Below, one piece after another: positions 21,010 to 31,325 of a DNA stretch of 64,000 bases. Each line of letters begins with the position of its first letter. Positions within the stretch are counted from its first letter, which is position 1. A program made the position numbers and the translations under genes. The stretch spans positions 1-64,000 of the forward strand of contig CAMHUU010000012.1 in assembly GCA_946188395.1 (NCBI GenBank), in the 5' to 3' direction. Under the pieces are notes generated by a model. The model was given only the letters and a program-made list of their open reading frames with translations, did not search any database and had not been told where the DNA came from. Source of the stretch: an uncultured Prevotellaceae bacterium (lineage in GTDB: Bacteria; Bacteroidota; Bacteroidia; Bacteroidales; Bacteroidaceae).

Positions 21010-21025
21010 TCGTAAACGTTTACGA
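21010..21025. promoter_or_regulatory. Candidate operator upstream of susC-1
   Basis: Perfect palindrome TCGTAAACGTTTACGA (TTTCGTAAACGTTTACGAAA when extended). Confidence 0.65.
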
Positions 21026-21052
21026 AAAAACATACAAGAAAAATGCAAAAAG

Positions 21053-21084
21053 AAAAGCGGAAAGCAAAAGTGCTCTCCGCTCTT
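21053..21084. terminator. Terminator-like hairpin downstream of susD-2
   Basis: agcggaaagcaaaagtgctctccgct. Confidence 0.75.
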
Positions 21085-21122
21085 CTTAATTTCTTAACTT
21101 CTTAACTCCTTAACTTCAAGTA

Positions 21123-23225
21123 TTATTCCTGCTTGAAACCATAGCCGTTGGTGAAGTGGCCGTTAGCCATCACGTTCGGGGTGAAAGGCCACAGATAGAT
21201 AGGAGCCTTCACGTAGTCGTAGTCGAGGAACAGGTACTTGTTGTATTCGTCTTCAGCCTTCACCAGGTCGACAGCCCAGTTGGTCTTCTTGTAGCCGTCA
21301 GCCTCCAGCGCAGCAATCTCGTCGGCGGTGAGCGCCTTGAACAGACCCTTGATGGCCAAGTTGGGAGCATAGTTGTCGGGAATAGCCAGACCAAAAGCAC
21401 TCCAGTCGTTGTTCACACCACGCCAGCCGGGGAACTGAGCAGGATCGTTCTCGTCGGGACACTGGTTGACAAGGCGCTTGCCCTTACCCAGGTCGACATA
21501 CTTCGTCCAGATGTACTCAGAAATGGTGTTGCCGTTGTCGAAGGTGAACGAACCGTTAGCCTTCAGACCAGCGAACATCTTGGCAGTCAGCTCCTTGATC
21601 TCACGAATCTTCGGACCGATGAGACCTGTGCGGATCAGTGTCCAGCGACGGTCACCCTCACCGGCGAACTCGAAGCCACGCTCCTGAATGACAGCATTCA
21701 GCACGGAACCCTCCTTGGCGATGAAGGCATCAGTCTTAGCAGCTGCAGCACCACCGAAGGCACGGTTGCGGATGATGTCCAGATACTGACGGGCAGTATT
21801 GTTGTCGCCCAAAGCGGCACAAGCCTCTGCGTAGCCGAGGTAAATCTCAGAGATACGCATGTACGGGCCATTGATACCCGACTTACGCTGGTTGGCAACC
21901 CAAGGCTTGTCCTGACGATTCTCGTCCCACTTGTTGCAGGCGATACCACCACCCTTACCCTGTGAACCAGGAGTGAAGGGGAGAATGATCTCGGTACCGT
22001 CGGCACCCTTCGTAGCTGTTACGGTGCAGCTGACGTCACGACGCATGTCGGCAGGATCGAACACACCATAGTAGAAGGCAGGATTGATACGGCCCTGACC
22101 ATAGTTCTTACAAGGATAGTTGTTCTTCGAACCACCAGTGGTAGGACGACCGAAAGAGTAAGGACGTGCATCGTTGCCGCCACCCTGTGTGATGGCATAC
22201 TCGTAGATGCTCTCGTCGGCATAGGTCTCGTCCTCAGCGTGCATCTGCTGGAAGAATACCTGGTAGGGGTTCGCCGGAGTACGTGAGTCGGTAGTGATGA
22301 ACTTAGCAGAACCGGGGTTGTCGATGACTGCCTTGAAGTAGGTCTGAGCCATACGGTAGTAGTTCTGCCAGTCACTACGACGACCGTAGGTGGCACCATT
22401 GTTTTCGGTACCCATAGTCTCAAAAGTCAGCGCGTTGCCCTTACCGTCGACACGGGCAATATCACCGCGACGAGTCTGATAGCCACCAGCCTCGAGGGCG
22501 ATACGGCCGATAAGACCTTCCACGTAAGTGCGAGAGAAGTAGTTTTTACCAGAGATGCCGGGGATAGAACCCACGCGATACATGACGGGAGCAGCCTGCT
22601 GCAACTCAGCCAGGATGACGTCGTAGATAGAGTCGCGGCCTACGAGACCATCGTGGTCGGTAGCATTACCGCTGATATAGGGAACATCACCAAAGTACTT
22701 GATGAGCTCGCGATAGGCAGTAGCCTTCAGGGCAACAGCCTCACCGTAGAGCTGACCCATGGTGCACTCCACACCAGCGGCAATCATCTCCTGGAATCCA
22801 GTAGACTCAGAGATGGCCTTCACAACGATACAAGCCTTGTTGATGACAGCATAGAGCGAAGCATAGGTGTCGTTCTCCTTCTGATAGCTCAGCAGCGTGT
22901 ACTCGCTGGCATAAGCACCATTCTGGTAGAAGCACTCCGGATAGTGACGTCCGGGCTGGTTGCTGAAGTTCTCGGGGTGACGCTCAATGTCAGAGCCTGC
23001 CACGTCGGCAGCATAGAACAAACCGTCGCCGAAAACCTTATTCTGAGCAGCATCGGTCCATGAAGAGTAGGCACCTTCCAGAGCGGCACGAGCCGTCTCG
23101 TTGGTCGAGAATACGAAGCCTGCATCGGCCTTTGACAGCGTGTCAGTCTCCAAATAGTCGCTACATGATACACCCAGCATGAGGGTGGCTGCTGCGAAAA
23201 GCGTTGAATATAATATCTTTTTCAT
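21123..23225 (-). CDS. RagB/SusD family nutrient uptake lipoprotein
   Basis: MKKILYSTLFAAATLMLGVSCSDYLETDTLSKAD; ISEIYLGYAEACAALGD. Confidence 0.93.
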   Translation of the reverse strand: MKKILYSTLFAAATLMLGVSCSDYLETDTLSKADAGFVFSTNETARAALEGAYSSWTDAAQNKVFGDGLFYAADVAGSDIERHPENFSNQPGRHYPECFYQNGAYASEYTLLSYQKENDTYASLYAVINKACIVVKAISESTGFQEMIAAGVECTMGQLYGEAVALKATAYRELIKYFGDVPYISGNATDHDGLVGRDSIYDVILAELQQAAPVMYRVGSIPGISGKNYFSRTYVEGLIGRIALEAGGYQTRRGDIARVDGKGNALTFETMGTENNGATYGRRSDWQNYYRMAQTYFKAVIDNPGSAKFITTDSRTPANPYQVFFQQMHAEDETYADESIYEYAITQGGGNDARPYSFGRPTTGGSKNNYPCKNYGQGRINPAFYYGVFDPADMRRDVSCTVTATKGADGTEIILPFTPGSQGKGGGIACNKWDENRQDKPWVANQRKSGINGPYMRISEIYLGYAEACAALGDNNTARQYLDIIRNRAFGGAAAAKTDAFIAKEGSVLNAVIQERGFEFAGEGDRRWTLIRTGLIGPKIREIKELTAKMFAGLKANGSFTFDNGNTISEYIWTKYVDLGKGKRLVNQCPDENDPAQFPGWRGVNNDWSAFGLAIPDNYAPNLAIKGLFKALTADEIAALEADGYKKTNWAVDLVKAEDEYNKYLFLDYDYVKAPIYLWPFTPNVMANGHFTNGYGFKQE

Positions 23226-23247
23226 ATCTTTAATACCTCCTTATGAT

Positions 23248-26200
23248 TTAGAATGCAACGTTAAGACCGAATGTGTAAGTTCTGGCACGCGGATATGAGT
23301 TCCAGTCGTAGTTCGGAGTAGGGAATCCGTTGTTGCCACCGGGACGGGTGTTCACGTCGGGGTCACTGCCGTCATAACCGGTCAGACAGAACAGGTTACC
23401 ACCGGTGAAGTAGACACGCAGATTGCTGATACCAATCTTCTTGGTGAGCTGCTTCGGAATGGTGTAACCGAGGGTCAGCGTGTTCAGACGCAGATAAGAA
23501 GCATCTTCGATGAATTCAGAGTTGACAAGACCATACTCGTAGTAAGGCAGAGCGTACTTGACACCGCTGTTGAGCTTAGCCAAGGCAGCAGGATCGGTTA
23601 CAGCAACCAGATCGCCGCTGGCGTCTACGTCGTACATTTTCCAAGTATCAGAAGCGACAGCCAGACGGTTCCAACCGAAGCTGGTATCCTTATTACCCAT
23701 CATAGAGTGCATGGCGTTGGCATTGTAGACGTCGCCACCAATCTGATAGGTGAAGCCTGCCGAGAAGTCGAAGCCCTTGTAGTTGGCATTCAGGTTGATA
23801 CCACCGGTGTGCTGAGGCATGGTGTGACCCACTACCTGGCAGTCGTCCTCCGTGATGGTACCGTCACCGTCGGTGTCCCGGAACTTCACCATACCGGGAC
23901 GAGCCACCTGACCCTCGGGAACAGGATATGCATTCAGGTAACCGGTAGAATAGTTGGTTACGTTCGAACCCATGTCGGGCACACCGGCCTTCAGAGTCCA
24001 TACGCCATCAGCTACGTTGAAGTCGTCAACGGTATAGTAACCAGCCGACTTGTAGCCGTAGATAGTACCTACAGGCTCACCCTCGCGGATGATGTAGTCG
24101 TTGTACGGACGCTTCATCGAAGAACCCCAGTTGGTATTGGTGTCGGCATTCACGCCCTCGACAACCTTCTCAACCTTATTCTTATTGTAGTTGTAAGTAG
24201 CGTTGACGCTCAGGTTGAAGTCCTTAGAACGGATAATCTCGTAGAATACCGAGAATTCAATACCCTTGTTCGAAGTCTCACCGACGTTCTGGTACTGATA
24301 GCTATGACCTGTCGACTCAGCAACGGGCACGCGCATCAGAATGTCCTTCGTGGTGTTCCAGTAGAACTCGATGCTACCACGCAGCTTACCATTCCAGAAA
24401 CCATAGTCGATACCGAGGTTACGCGAGATGGTGGTCTCCCACTTCAGGTCGGGGTTAGCCAGTACGGCACCCGGCGAGAAGGTCACCTTGCGGACACCAT
24501 TGGTCCAGACAACCTTCGGCTCCCAGTACTCCTTCCAGAGGCTGGCGTCGATATTGTCGTTACCAGAGGTACCATACGACAGACGCAACTTCAAGTTGTC
24601 CAGCCAGTCCTTGGTGTTGGCCATGAACGGCTCGTCGTTGATGCGCCATGCGAAGGCAGCAGCGGGGAAATAACCCCAGTGCTTGTTGGGAGCGAAGTTC
24701 GAGCTACCATCGGCACGGAACGTAGCGGTGAACAGGTAGCGGCCCAGATAGTCGTAGTTGACACGACCGAACCACGACAGGGTGTGCTTAGGCTCACCAA
24801 TGGTGTTGCTGAAGTCAGAAGCCTGCTGAGTCTGGTTCAAATAAGCGTCAACCATGTTATACATGCTGAAGAAACCGAAAGCACGCTCACGGCTGAACTC
24901 GGCGGGGAAGCCGGCACCAGTCATGGTGTTGCTGTTCGACTTGCTGGCCAGCACCTCGTTACCAGCGAGGAACGACAGGTTGTGATCCTCACCCAAGCCC
25001 TGAACCTGATAGTTCAGTGTGGTGGCCCAACGGATGCCGTAGCCGTCGCCATTGGTCAGCGTAGCCTTGTTGTAGGGGTTCGACGACTTGCCGCCGTCCC
25101 ATTCCTGCGTCTTGCTCCAGTTGCGGCTCAGCGACAGCTCAGTCTTAGCGGTCAGACCCTTCAGGACGTTCCAAGTCAGCGTACCCATACCACGAACGCG
25201 CTGACGGGTTGTCACGCTGCTGTAGTTGTCGATAATCGACAGGGGATTGCTGATATCTTCCACACTGGCGCTACCCATACCGAGATCAGAGGGCTCGCCG
25301 CTTCCAAGAGGATTGTCGATGGGACGGAAGCCGTAAACGGCGTTACCGGCAGCATACTCAAACTGTGTACCCTCGCGCTTCATCTCGCTGTAACGCAGGT
25401 CAGCGTCGAAAGTCAGGTCCTTGTTGATCTTCTGAGAGATCTTGAAGCTGGCATTCCAACGCTTGAAACCGGTGTTGATACGGTTACCCTCATCGGTCAC
25501 GTAGTTCACAGAAGCATAGTACTTGGTGTTCTGGTTACCGCCCGACAGCGACAGGTCGTGGTTCCAAGAGTGAGCGGTCTGCATCACGTCGTCCACATAG
25601 TTGTGTACACCTACGTTTCTGTAGTCGTTCAGATGGTTGCCATGAGCGCTGCCCAGTCCGAAGTACGAAGCAACACCCTCACCGTAAGCCTCGCCGTATG
25701 ACTTGGCATAGCTCCAGTTGTGGAGCACGTAGTCGTAGGCGTTCTGCACGTCGGGAGTGTACGTCGACTTCTTGATCTGGTAGTACATGTTGTACTTCAC
25801 CTTGGCCTTGCCGTCACCCTTCGAACCCTTCGTGGTAATCAGGATAACACCGTTAGCACCGCGGGCACCGTAGATGGCTGTCGAAGCAGCATCCTTCAGC
25901 ACGTCAATGCTCTCAATGTTGTCGGCAGGAATATCGTTGATGTCGCTTACCTGCACACCATCCACGATATACAGCGGGTCGTTCGACTGGGTGATAGAAC
26001 CACCACCACGAACGCGAATCTGAGTGGTACCGCCAGGACGACCGTCCTGTGAGATGACGCTCACACCAGGAAGCTGACCCTGCAGGGCCTGAGCCACGTT
26101 CGACACGGGGTTCTTGGCCAGTGTCTCACCCGTTACCGATGCCACAGCACCAGTCAGGTCGCGACGCTTCATCGTGCCATAACCGATAACAACCACATCC

Positions 26201-26493
26201 TCGAGGGTTGTATTGTCTTCCTCGAGGGTGACGTTCATGTTGGCACCGCCCTTCACCGATTGGGGCTTGTAGCCAACATACGAGAACTTGATAGTTGAGC
26301 CAGCGGGGGCGTTGACACTGAAGTTACCGTCAATGTCGGTCACCGTACCCTGGCCGTTACCATAAGTAACGCTTACTCCAATCAGAGGCTCACCGCTCTT
26401 GTCCTTCACGGTACCTTTGATTGCATTCTGGGCGAAGCCCGTTAGCCACAGCGCACACAGCAACAGGGCTAAGAGTAGTCTTCTTCTTTGCAT
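23248..26493 (-). CDS. SusC/RagA family TonB-linked outer membrane protein
   Basis: DVVVIGYGTMKRRDLTGAVASV, IYGARGANGVILITTKG. Confidence 0.96.
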   Translation of the reverse strand: MQRRRLLLALLLCALWLTGFAQNAIKGTVKDKSGEPLIGVSVTYGNGQGTVTDIDGNFSVNAPAGSTIKFSYVGYKPQSVKGGANMNVTLEEDNTTLEDVVVIGYGTMKRRDLTGAVASVTGETLAKNPVSNVAQALQGQLPGVSVISQDGRPGGTTQIRVRGGGSITQSNDPLYIVDGVQVSDINDIPADNIESIDVLKDAASTAIYGARGANGVILITTKGSKGDGKAKVKYNMYYQIKKSTYTPDVQNAYDYVLHNWSYAKSYGEAYGEGVASYFGLGSAHGNHLNDYRNVGVHNYVDDVMQTAHSWNHDLSLSGGNQNTKYYASVNYVTDEGNRINTGFKRWNASFKISQKINKDLTFDADLRYSEMKREGTQFEYAAGNAVYGFRPIDNPLGSGEPSDLGMGSASVEDISNPLSIIDNYSSVTTRQRVRGMGTLTWNVLKGLTAKTELSLSRNWSKTQEWDGGKSSNPYNKATLTNGDGYGIRWATTLNYQVQGLGEDHNLSFLAGNEVLASKSNSNTMTGAGFPAEFSRERAFGFFSMYNMVDAYLNQTQQASDFSNTIGEPKHTLSWFGRVNYDYLGRYLFTATFRADGSSNFAPNKHWGYFPAAAFAWRINDEPFMANTKDWLDNLKLRLSYGTSGNDNIDASLWKEYWEPKVVWTNGVRKVTFSPGAVLANPDLKWETTISRNLGIDYGFWNGKLRGSIEFYWNTTKDILMRVPVAESTGHSYQYQNVGETSNKGIEFSVFYEIIRSKDFNLSVNATYNYNKNKVEKVVEGVNADTNTNWGSSMKRPYNDYIIREGEPVGTIYGYKSAGYYTVDDFNVADGVWTLKAGVPDMGSNVTNYSTGYLNAYPVPEGQVARPGMVKFRDTDGDGTITEDDCQVVGHTMPQHTGGINLNANYKGFDFSAGFTYQIGGDVYNANAMHSMMGNKDTSFGWNRLAVASDTWKMYDVDASGDLVAVTDPAALAKLNSGVKYALPYYEYGLVNSEFIEDASYLRLNTLTLGYTIPKQLTKKIGISNLRVYFTGGNLFCLTGYDGSDPDVNTRPGGNNGFPTPNYDWNSYPRARTYTFGLNVAF

Positions 26494-26543
26494 GTTAGTA
26501 ATTGTTTGTTTGTTTTATATAAAAGTAGTTTCTTAAATTGCTG

Positions 26544-26551
26544 CAAAAGTA
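26544..26551 (-). promoter_or_regulatory. Bacteroidales -7 box for susC-2
   Basis: TACTTTTG on the minus strand. Confidence 0.65.
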
Positions 26552-26593
26552 CGAAGAAAAAATAACACAACCAAATATTCTTTATCCTTTTTT

Positions 26594-26609
26594 TCGTAAA
26601 CGATTACGA
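26594..26609. promoter_or_regulatory. Candidate operator upstream of susC-2
   Basis: TCGTAAACGATTACGA; one base different from 21010-21025, same distance to the -7 box. Confidence 0.65.
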
Positions 26610-26624
26610 TATTTATGCAAAAAA

Positions 26625-26655
26625 AGAACGGGAAACACTCGTTTTCCCGCTCTAT
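26625..26655 (-). terminator. Terminator-like hairpin downstream of the pectinesterase
   Basis: Minus strand gagcgggaaaacgagtgtttcccgttcttttttt. Confidence 0.75.
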
Positions 26656-26686
26656 TTTATCTAATTTTATTCAAGTTTGTAATCAC

Positions 26687-26723
26687 TCCCCCTCGCCCCT
26701 TGGAGAGGGGTCGGGGGTGAGGC
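26687..26723. repeat. REP-like C/G-rich palindrome
   Basis: ccccctcgccccttggagaggggtcgggggtgaggc; related copy inside a CDS at 37978-38014. Confidence 0.7.
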
Positions 26724-26724
26724 T

Positions 26725-29700
26725 TTACTTAATCACAACCTTACGGCCGTTGACAATATACAGACCCTTGGTGGGGTTGGTCACCTGACGGCCCTGCAGG
26801 TCGTAGATTATTGAACTTTCAACATTGAGCTTTGAACTTTCAACTGTCTTGATGCCAGTCGTGCCAGCTTCCGAAGGTTCGCTCAGACCACCCATCTCGT
26901 TGGCTGCACGCACAGTATAAGTAGCCGTTGCGTCGTCGACGGTATAAGTAGGCTCCGTGGTGAAGCCGACGATGCTACCATTTTTGCAGACAGCCCACAA
27001 CAGAGCGTAGTTGCTATTCTCCCAAGTCAACGTGGTTCCGGAAATCTTCACGTTCTGTGGGACAGGAGCCTGTTCGGTGAGCAAAGTGGGATCCCACTCA
27101 CCAAACATGTTGTGCAAGTTACCAGCCTCGGCAGCCTCCTCAGCAGTCAGAACAGGATTGTTGGCATGGCCGTCGCCGAAGGTCTTCTTACGACCGCTCA
27201 GGTCAATCTGCGAGCCAGTCGATGTCATCGAGTTGTACTCAGCGAAGCGCTTGGGCCAGCCTGTACCCATCTCGTTCCAGCCAATAGCCGAAGGAACAAC
27301 GTTCATCTTCGTGTCAATAAAGAGGGCTACTGGAGTACCACTACCCCAAGGACGACCGAGGGTGTAGTTGCCGTCGACATTATTGCCTTCACCGTTGATG
27401 GTACAGTCTTTGTAGACGTAACCGTACTTTATACTCTTCGATGGTACGGCAGCGTAGCCACCGGCAATCTGGCGCAGTTCAACACCATTGAAGAAGGCGT
27501 CGCCCTTACCGCACATATAGTCAGTACGTCCACGAACATAACCACCCTCGAAGTAGTAGTAACCGTTGTCATTGTTCGAAGTCCAGGTATCCTGATAACC
27601 GCGCAGGCCAGTATTCTTATAAATGGTACGCGTAGCCTTGTCTTGAATGGCGAGGTCACGACCCGTAGCGTCTTCCATACCACTCTCGATGGTCAAATCC
27701 TGGAAGTAATAGTCGCTACCGCTTATCTGGAACACGTCGCTGTTACCAATACCATCGTACTTGCTGGTAGTGCCGTAAGTACCTGCGAAGGTAGCATTCT
27801 TGTCGATACCGTTGGTGATTATAACGCCGTCGCGGCTTTCACCGATGAATGATACGTTCTTGGTATTGATGAATGTGATACATTCGGGAACCTCATAACC
27901 GTTGACGGTCTTCATTGTTGAATAGAGAGGAATGGTGTAGTTACCGTTCTTGATAAAGATACGGTAGCGCACGTTCTTGTCGCTGCGTTTCTGGGCAGCA
28001 TCGATGGCAGCTAGCAGTTGTTCAGCATTTTCGACAATCTGGTCGTAAGCCTTCTTCTCAATAGTAGGACGAGACATGATGGTAAAGTCAATCGTGATGT
28101 CCTTGTCTAGATAGTTGTCTGTCAGATCGCTGATAGTGTTGGCAGGCATACTGAATTTATATGCAGTAGCATACTCCAGTCCCTTATATTCGAAGGTGAT
28201 GGTCTTACCGCTGACTGTGGGTTCTACCAGCCAAGCACCGCTCGCGCCGTTGTTGACGGCCATCATACCCGTAGCACCGTCCTTCACCTTCACGCGCTCG
28301 TCGAAGGCGAGCACAATCTTACCGCTAGCAGAAGCGCCGGTGGCGCCGTCGGCAGGAACTGTCGAAACAAGCACAGGAGCCTTGCCGTCGTCAACCAACT
28401 TCGGAGTACCGGTGATGAAGAACATAGCCAGCGTGTTACCGTCGTTAGCCGATGCAGCACCATCGACCTGCGAGGTCTTGTCGGCTTTCATGCGGATGAT
28501 GAGTTCCTTCTGGTTGTTGGCAGCTGCGGGCAATTTTTCGCTGAACGTAGCCACAGCCTTCGCACCCGTCATGGTCACGCTGCCGAACTTTGTCCAGTTC
28601 TCACCGTCTAGCGAGTATTCAGCATCGTAGGTCTGATAGGCGTTGTAGTTATACAGCATCTGGAACTGTACGTTGATGTCGGTAAATGCCTCGGCATTGA
28701 TCTTCGTCTGCCAATGCCAGTTACCCACGTCGCCGTTTTGCTTGCCCTGGCGCCAGTTGACGGCAGCACCTGCAAAGCTCTCGTAACCACCGCCACCAAC
28801 AGTCGACTTGTCGAGCCAGCCACTGGTCTCGCCAGTCTCGGTATTCACTAGATTCAGGGCATCGCCGTCGTTGTCCTGTGCGGCGAAGTCAGCCTTACGG
28901 CCATTGCTTCCAGCCTTATAGAAATCCCAACCGGCAATGATGTCTGCCTGAGAATAGGAAGCAACAATATTCTTATCGCCGTCCATCGTTACAGTCAGAT
29001 CGCTGTTCGTCGTACCATCATTCCAGTTGGTGAAGGTCACCAGACCCTCATACTGGCTAGCCGTCAGGGCCACCGTTGCACCTGCTTCATACATCCACTT
29101 GCCGTCAATCGTCTCAGGAATAGGACTAACCTTAACCATATAGTCGTTCGTACCTTCAATGGTCAACTTCAACTCGTAAGTCTCCACCTTCTTGAAGTTA
29201 GCCTTCAGCTCGCTGTTGGCATTGACAACATATTTGAACTTAGCCTCGGTAGAAACTACCTGACCGGTGGCATCAGTCCAATTCTCAAAGTCGTAGCCGA
29301 AGTTCTCAGTGGCGGTCAGCGTCACCTCGCTGCCAGCCTCATAGCTGTCAGACTTCGGATAGACACTCACGCTACCGGCTTCCTCGGGATTGGCAACAGC
29401 AGAGAGGGTGTACATCTCGACAGCGGCCTTGGTACCATTCACCTTACCATAGATGCGCACGTCAGCAAAACCGCCAGCCTTATTGTTGGCCAAACCGGTT
29501 GTAGCATACAGGTCGAAGCCTTCGCCTGATGTCAGAGCCTTTTGCTGATCCTCAGTCAGATTAATAACAATCTCGTTAACCAGATTGCTCAGGTTCTCGC
29601 CCCACTGGCCTTCCTCCTGGCTGTCATCCCAGTTAGCACGTCGTGCCGTAAAGGTTCCAAGGGTAGTCGATTCGCCTTCCCCCACCTTGGCAGAAACGAC

Positions 29701-31215
29701 AACACCGTCCTTCTTATTGGTACCGAAACGCTGAACATACATTTTAATCTGAGTCGGGGTAAAGGTGAGGCCCGATGCAGGCTTCACATTCCAGTGCAGC
29801 TGGACGTTGTCACCTGTAAAGGTCACAAACTTTAAACCATTATCAGGATCTTTGCTACGCGAACCTGTGGCAACCGTAGCATCAGCAGGACTGTATTCGA
29901 AGGAAGCTACTGAAATAGCTGACTCGGGATTAACGGTCTTGCTTCCCAAATCTATATTACCATCCACCAGCATCGGCCACTCGACAGAGGCATCGACATT
30001 GTCAAACTTCTCGCCACCGGCACTTGCCACAACGGGCAAAACAACCTGGATGTAGCGGTAGTATGAGCCGTCGTCGCCAATGACCACGTCAATGGTCTCG
30101 GCAGAACCGGCAATCTCGTAGCTGATAGTCTTGCCGTTAGTATAGTCACTCTGTCCGTCGATAGTAGTGGCTGTCTTACCAGCAGCACCTAATTCGCTGT
30201 AAGCCTCAATAGAAACGGTGGCACCCTTGCATGAAGGAATGGTCCACTTGGTACCTTTGTTCAGCTGAGCCCAGTCATTCCAGTTGCCGTTGGCAAACTT
30301 ACCGCCATTGTTGGTGTCAAAGTCGGCCTTCACATCGATGGTCTTGCCATTGACTATAGCCTGAGCCACCCAGATGCCAGTAGCATTCTGATAGCCTACA
30401 GTAGGGGCACCGGCATCGCGACGGAAGTTGAACTTCACAGTCACAGACTCAATGCGGTCGCCAAGGCTCACCTCGTTATCAGTGAACTTGGCAGTCAGAG
30501 TGACGTCCGAAGCGGGGACGGTATACTCAGAACCAGGAGCATAGTCGTTGGTGCCGTCAGTCCAAGCCGTCAGGGTCTTGCCCTCCACGTAGAGGGTGAA
30601 GTTCGTTGGCAGAGCAAAGGTGCTGCCCACTTCTTTCTTGACGGCGGCAGGAGCCAAGCCAGCAGCATCACCACTGGCAAAAGTCACAGTAGCGTCGTTG
30701 GGCAACTGAGAAGGGTCAACAGCCTCTACGGCAAAGTACGGAGTATAGCTGCCGCCGCTGATGGTCAGCGTCGTGGCTTCACCTTTGTAGTACGTTGAGG
30801 CAATGTTTTTTACCTTTTCGTTGTGGTAGCAAGCACCCGTATTTGTGTTGAACGTGCCTACAGTAGCACCCGTGGCATCCTTAATCGTCACGTCACCACC
30901 CCAGGCGCAGGTTCCCATGGAAACCTTCACGGGACCGTCCACTTTGACAGTGGCTGAAAAATTACTGATACCATGGTCGTTCGAGTGGAACTTACCAGTA
31001 ATCACCGCGTTAGCATCTGCAGCATCTGCCGCCACACGCGTAAACGTGCCGTCAGCATTCATCTTCAAGCCGGCAGTTGTCACGTTGGTCTCCTCAGCAG
31101 TGAAGAACGACCCGTTGGTAAAATCTGCCTTGATGTCAGTAAACGCTGCTGCCCGTGTCATGCCCAAGATGAACAGCAGACAGAGCGTGCTCCATCTAAG
31201 TAATTGTTTCTTCAT
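26725..31215 (-). CDS. Multidomain pectin methylesterase (CE8) with InlB-type repeats and T9SS-like C-terminus
   Basis: LGRPWGSGTP, YQDTWTSNNDNGYYYFEGGYVRGRTDYMCGKGDAFF; ENFGYDFENWTD and VTFTNWNDGTTNSD repeats; DLQGRQV...GRKVVIK end. Confidence 0.88.
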   Translation of the reverse strand: MKKQLLRWSTLCLLFILGMTRAAAFTDIKADFTNGSFFTAEETNVTTAGLKMNADGTFTRVAADAADANAVITGKFHSNDHGISNFSATVKVDGPVKVSMGTCAWGGDVTIKDATGATVGTFNTNTGACYHNEKVKNIASTYYKGEATTLTISGGSYTPYFAVEAVDPSQLPNDATVTFASGDAAGLAPAAVKKEVGSTFALPTNFTLYVEGKTLTAWTDGTNDYAPGSEYTVPASDVTLTAKFTDNEVSLGDRIESVTVKFNFRRDAGAPTVGYQNATGIWVAQAIVNGKTIDVKADFDTNNGGKFANGNWNDWAQLNKGTKWTIPSCKGATVSIEAYSELGAAGKTATTIDGQSDYTNGKTISYEIAGSAETIDVVIGDDGSYYRYIQVVLPVVASAGGEKFDNVDASVEWPMLVDGNIDLGSKTVNPESAISVASFEYSPADATVATGSRSKDPDNGLKFVTFTGDNVQLHWNVKPASGLTFTPTQIKMYVQRFGTNKKDGVVVSAKVGEGESTTLGTFTARRANWDDSQEEGQWGENLSNLVNEIVINLTEDQQKALTSGEGFDLYATTGLANNKAGGFADVRIYGKVNGTKAAVEMYTLSAVANPEEAGSVSVYPKSDSYEAGSEVTLTATENFGYDFENWTDATGQVVSTEAKFKYVVNANSELKANFKKVETYELKLTIEGTNDYMVKVSPIPETIDGKWMYEAGATVALTASQYEGLVTFTNWNDGTTNSDLTVTMDGDKNIVASYSQADIIAGWDFYKAGSNGRKADFAAQDNDGDALNLVNTETGETSGWLDKSTVGGGGYESFAGAAVNWRQGKQNGDVGNWHWQTKINAEAFTDINVQFQMLYNYNAYQTYDAEYSLDGENWTKFGSVTMTGAKAVATFSEKLPAAANNQKELIIRMKADKTSQVDGAASANDGNTLAMFFITGTPKLVDDGKAPVLVSTVPADGATGASASGKIVLAFDERVKVKDGATGMMAVNNGASGAWLVEPTVSGKTITFEYKGLEYATAYKFSMPANTISDLTDNYLDKDITIDFTIMSRPTIEKKAYDQIVENAEQLLAAIDAAQKRSDKNVRYRIFIKNGNYTIPLYSTMKTVNGYEVPECITFINTKNVSFIGESRDGVIITNGIDKNATFAGTYGTTSKYDGIGNSDVFQISGSDYYFQDLTIESGMEDATGRDLAIQDKATRTIYKNTGLRGYQDTWTSNNDNGYYYFEGGYVRGRTDYMCGKGDAFFNGVELRQIAGGYAAVPSKSIKYGYVYKDCTINGEGNNVDGNYTLGRPWGSGTPVALFIDTKMNVVPSAIGWNEMGTGWPKRFAEYNSMTSTGSQIDLSGRKKTFGDGHANNPVLTAEEAAEAGNLHNMFGEWDPTLLTEQAPVPQNVKISGTTLTWENSNYALLWAVCKNGSIVGFTTEPTYTVDDATATYTVRAANEMGGLSEPSEAGTTGIKTVESSKLNVESSIIYDLQGRQVTNPTKGLYIVNGRKVVIK
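26811..26845. repeat. 7-bp tandem array inside the pectinesterase coding region
   Basis: TTGAACT TTCAACA TTGAGCT TTGAACT TTCAACT. Confidence 0.9.
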
Positions 31216-31317
31216 AAAATCAATTTTTAATCGTTAATAGTATTAATAATAATTGTTCGCGCGTATATACAGTAGTAGTTTGTCTTGCAACCTCATCTTG
31301 AGGCCGTTTTGCTCTTG

Positions 31318-31325
31318 CAAAGATA
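31318..31325 (-). promoter_or_regulatory. Bacteroidales -7 box for the pectinesterase gene
   Basis: TATCTTTG on the minus strand. Confidence 0.5.

Noticed and set aside
23707-25701. 664-aa ORF antisense to susC-2
   Set aside because: Shadow ORF from codon usage opposite a clear SusC gene; no recognisable domains.
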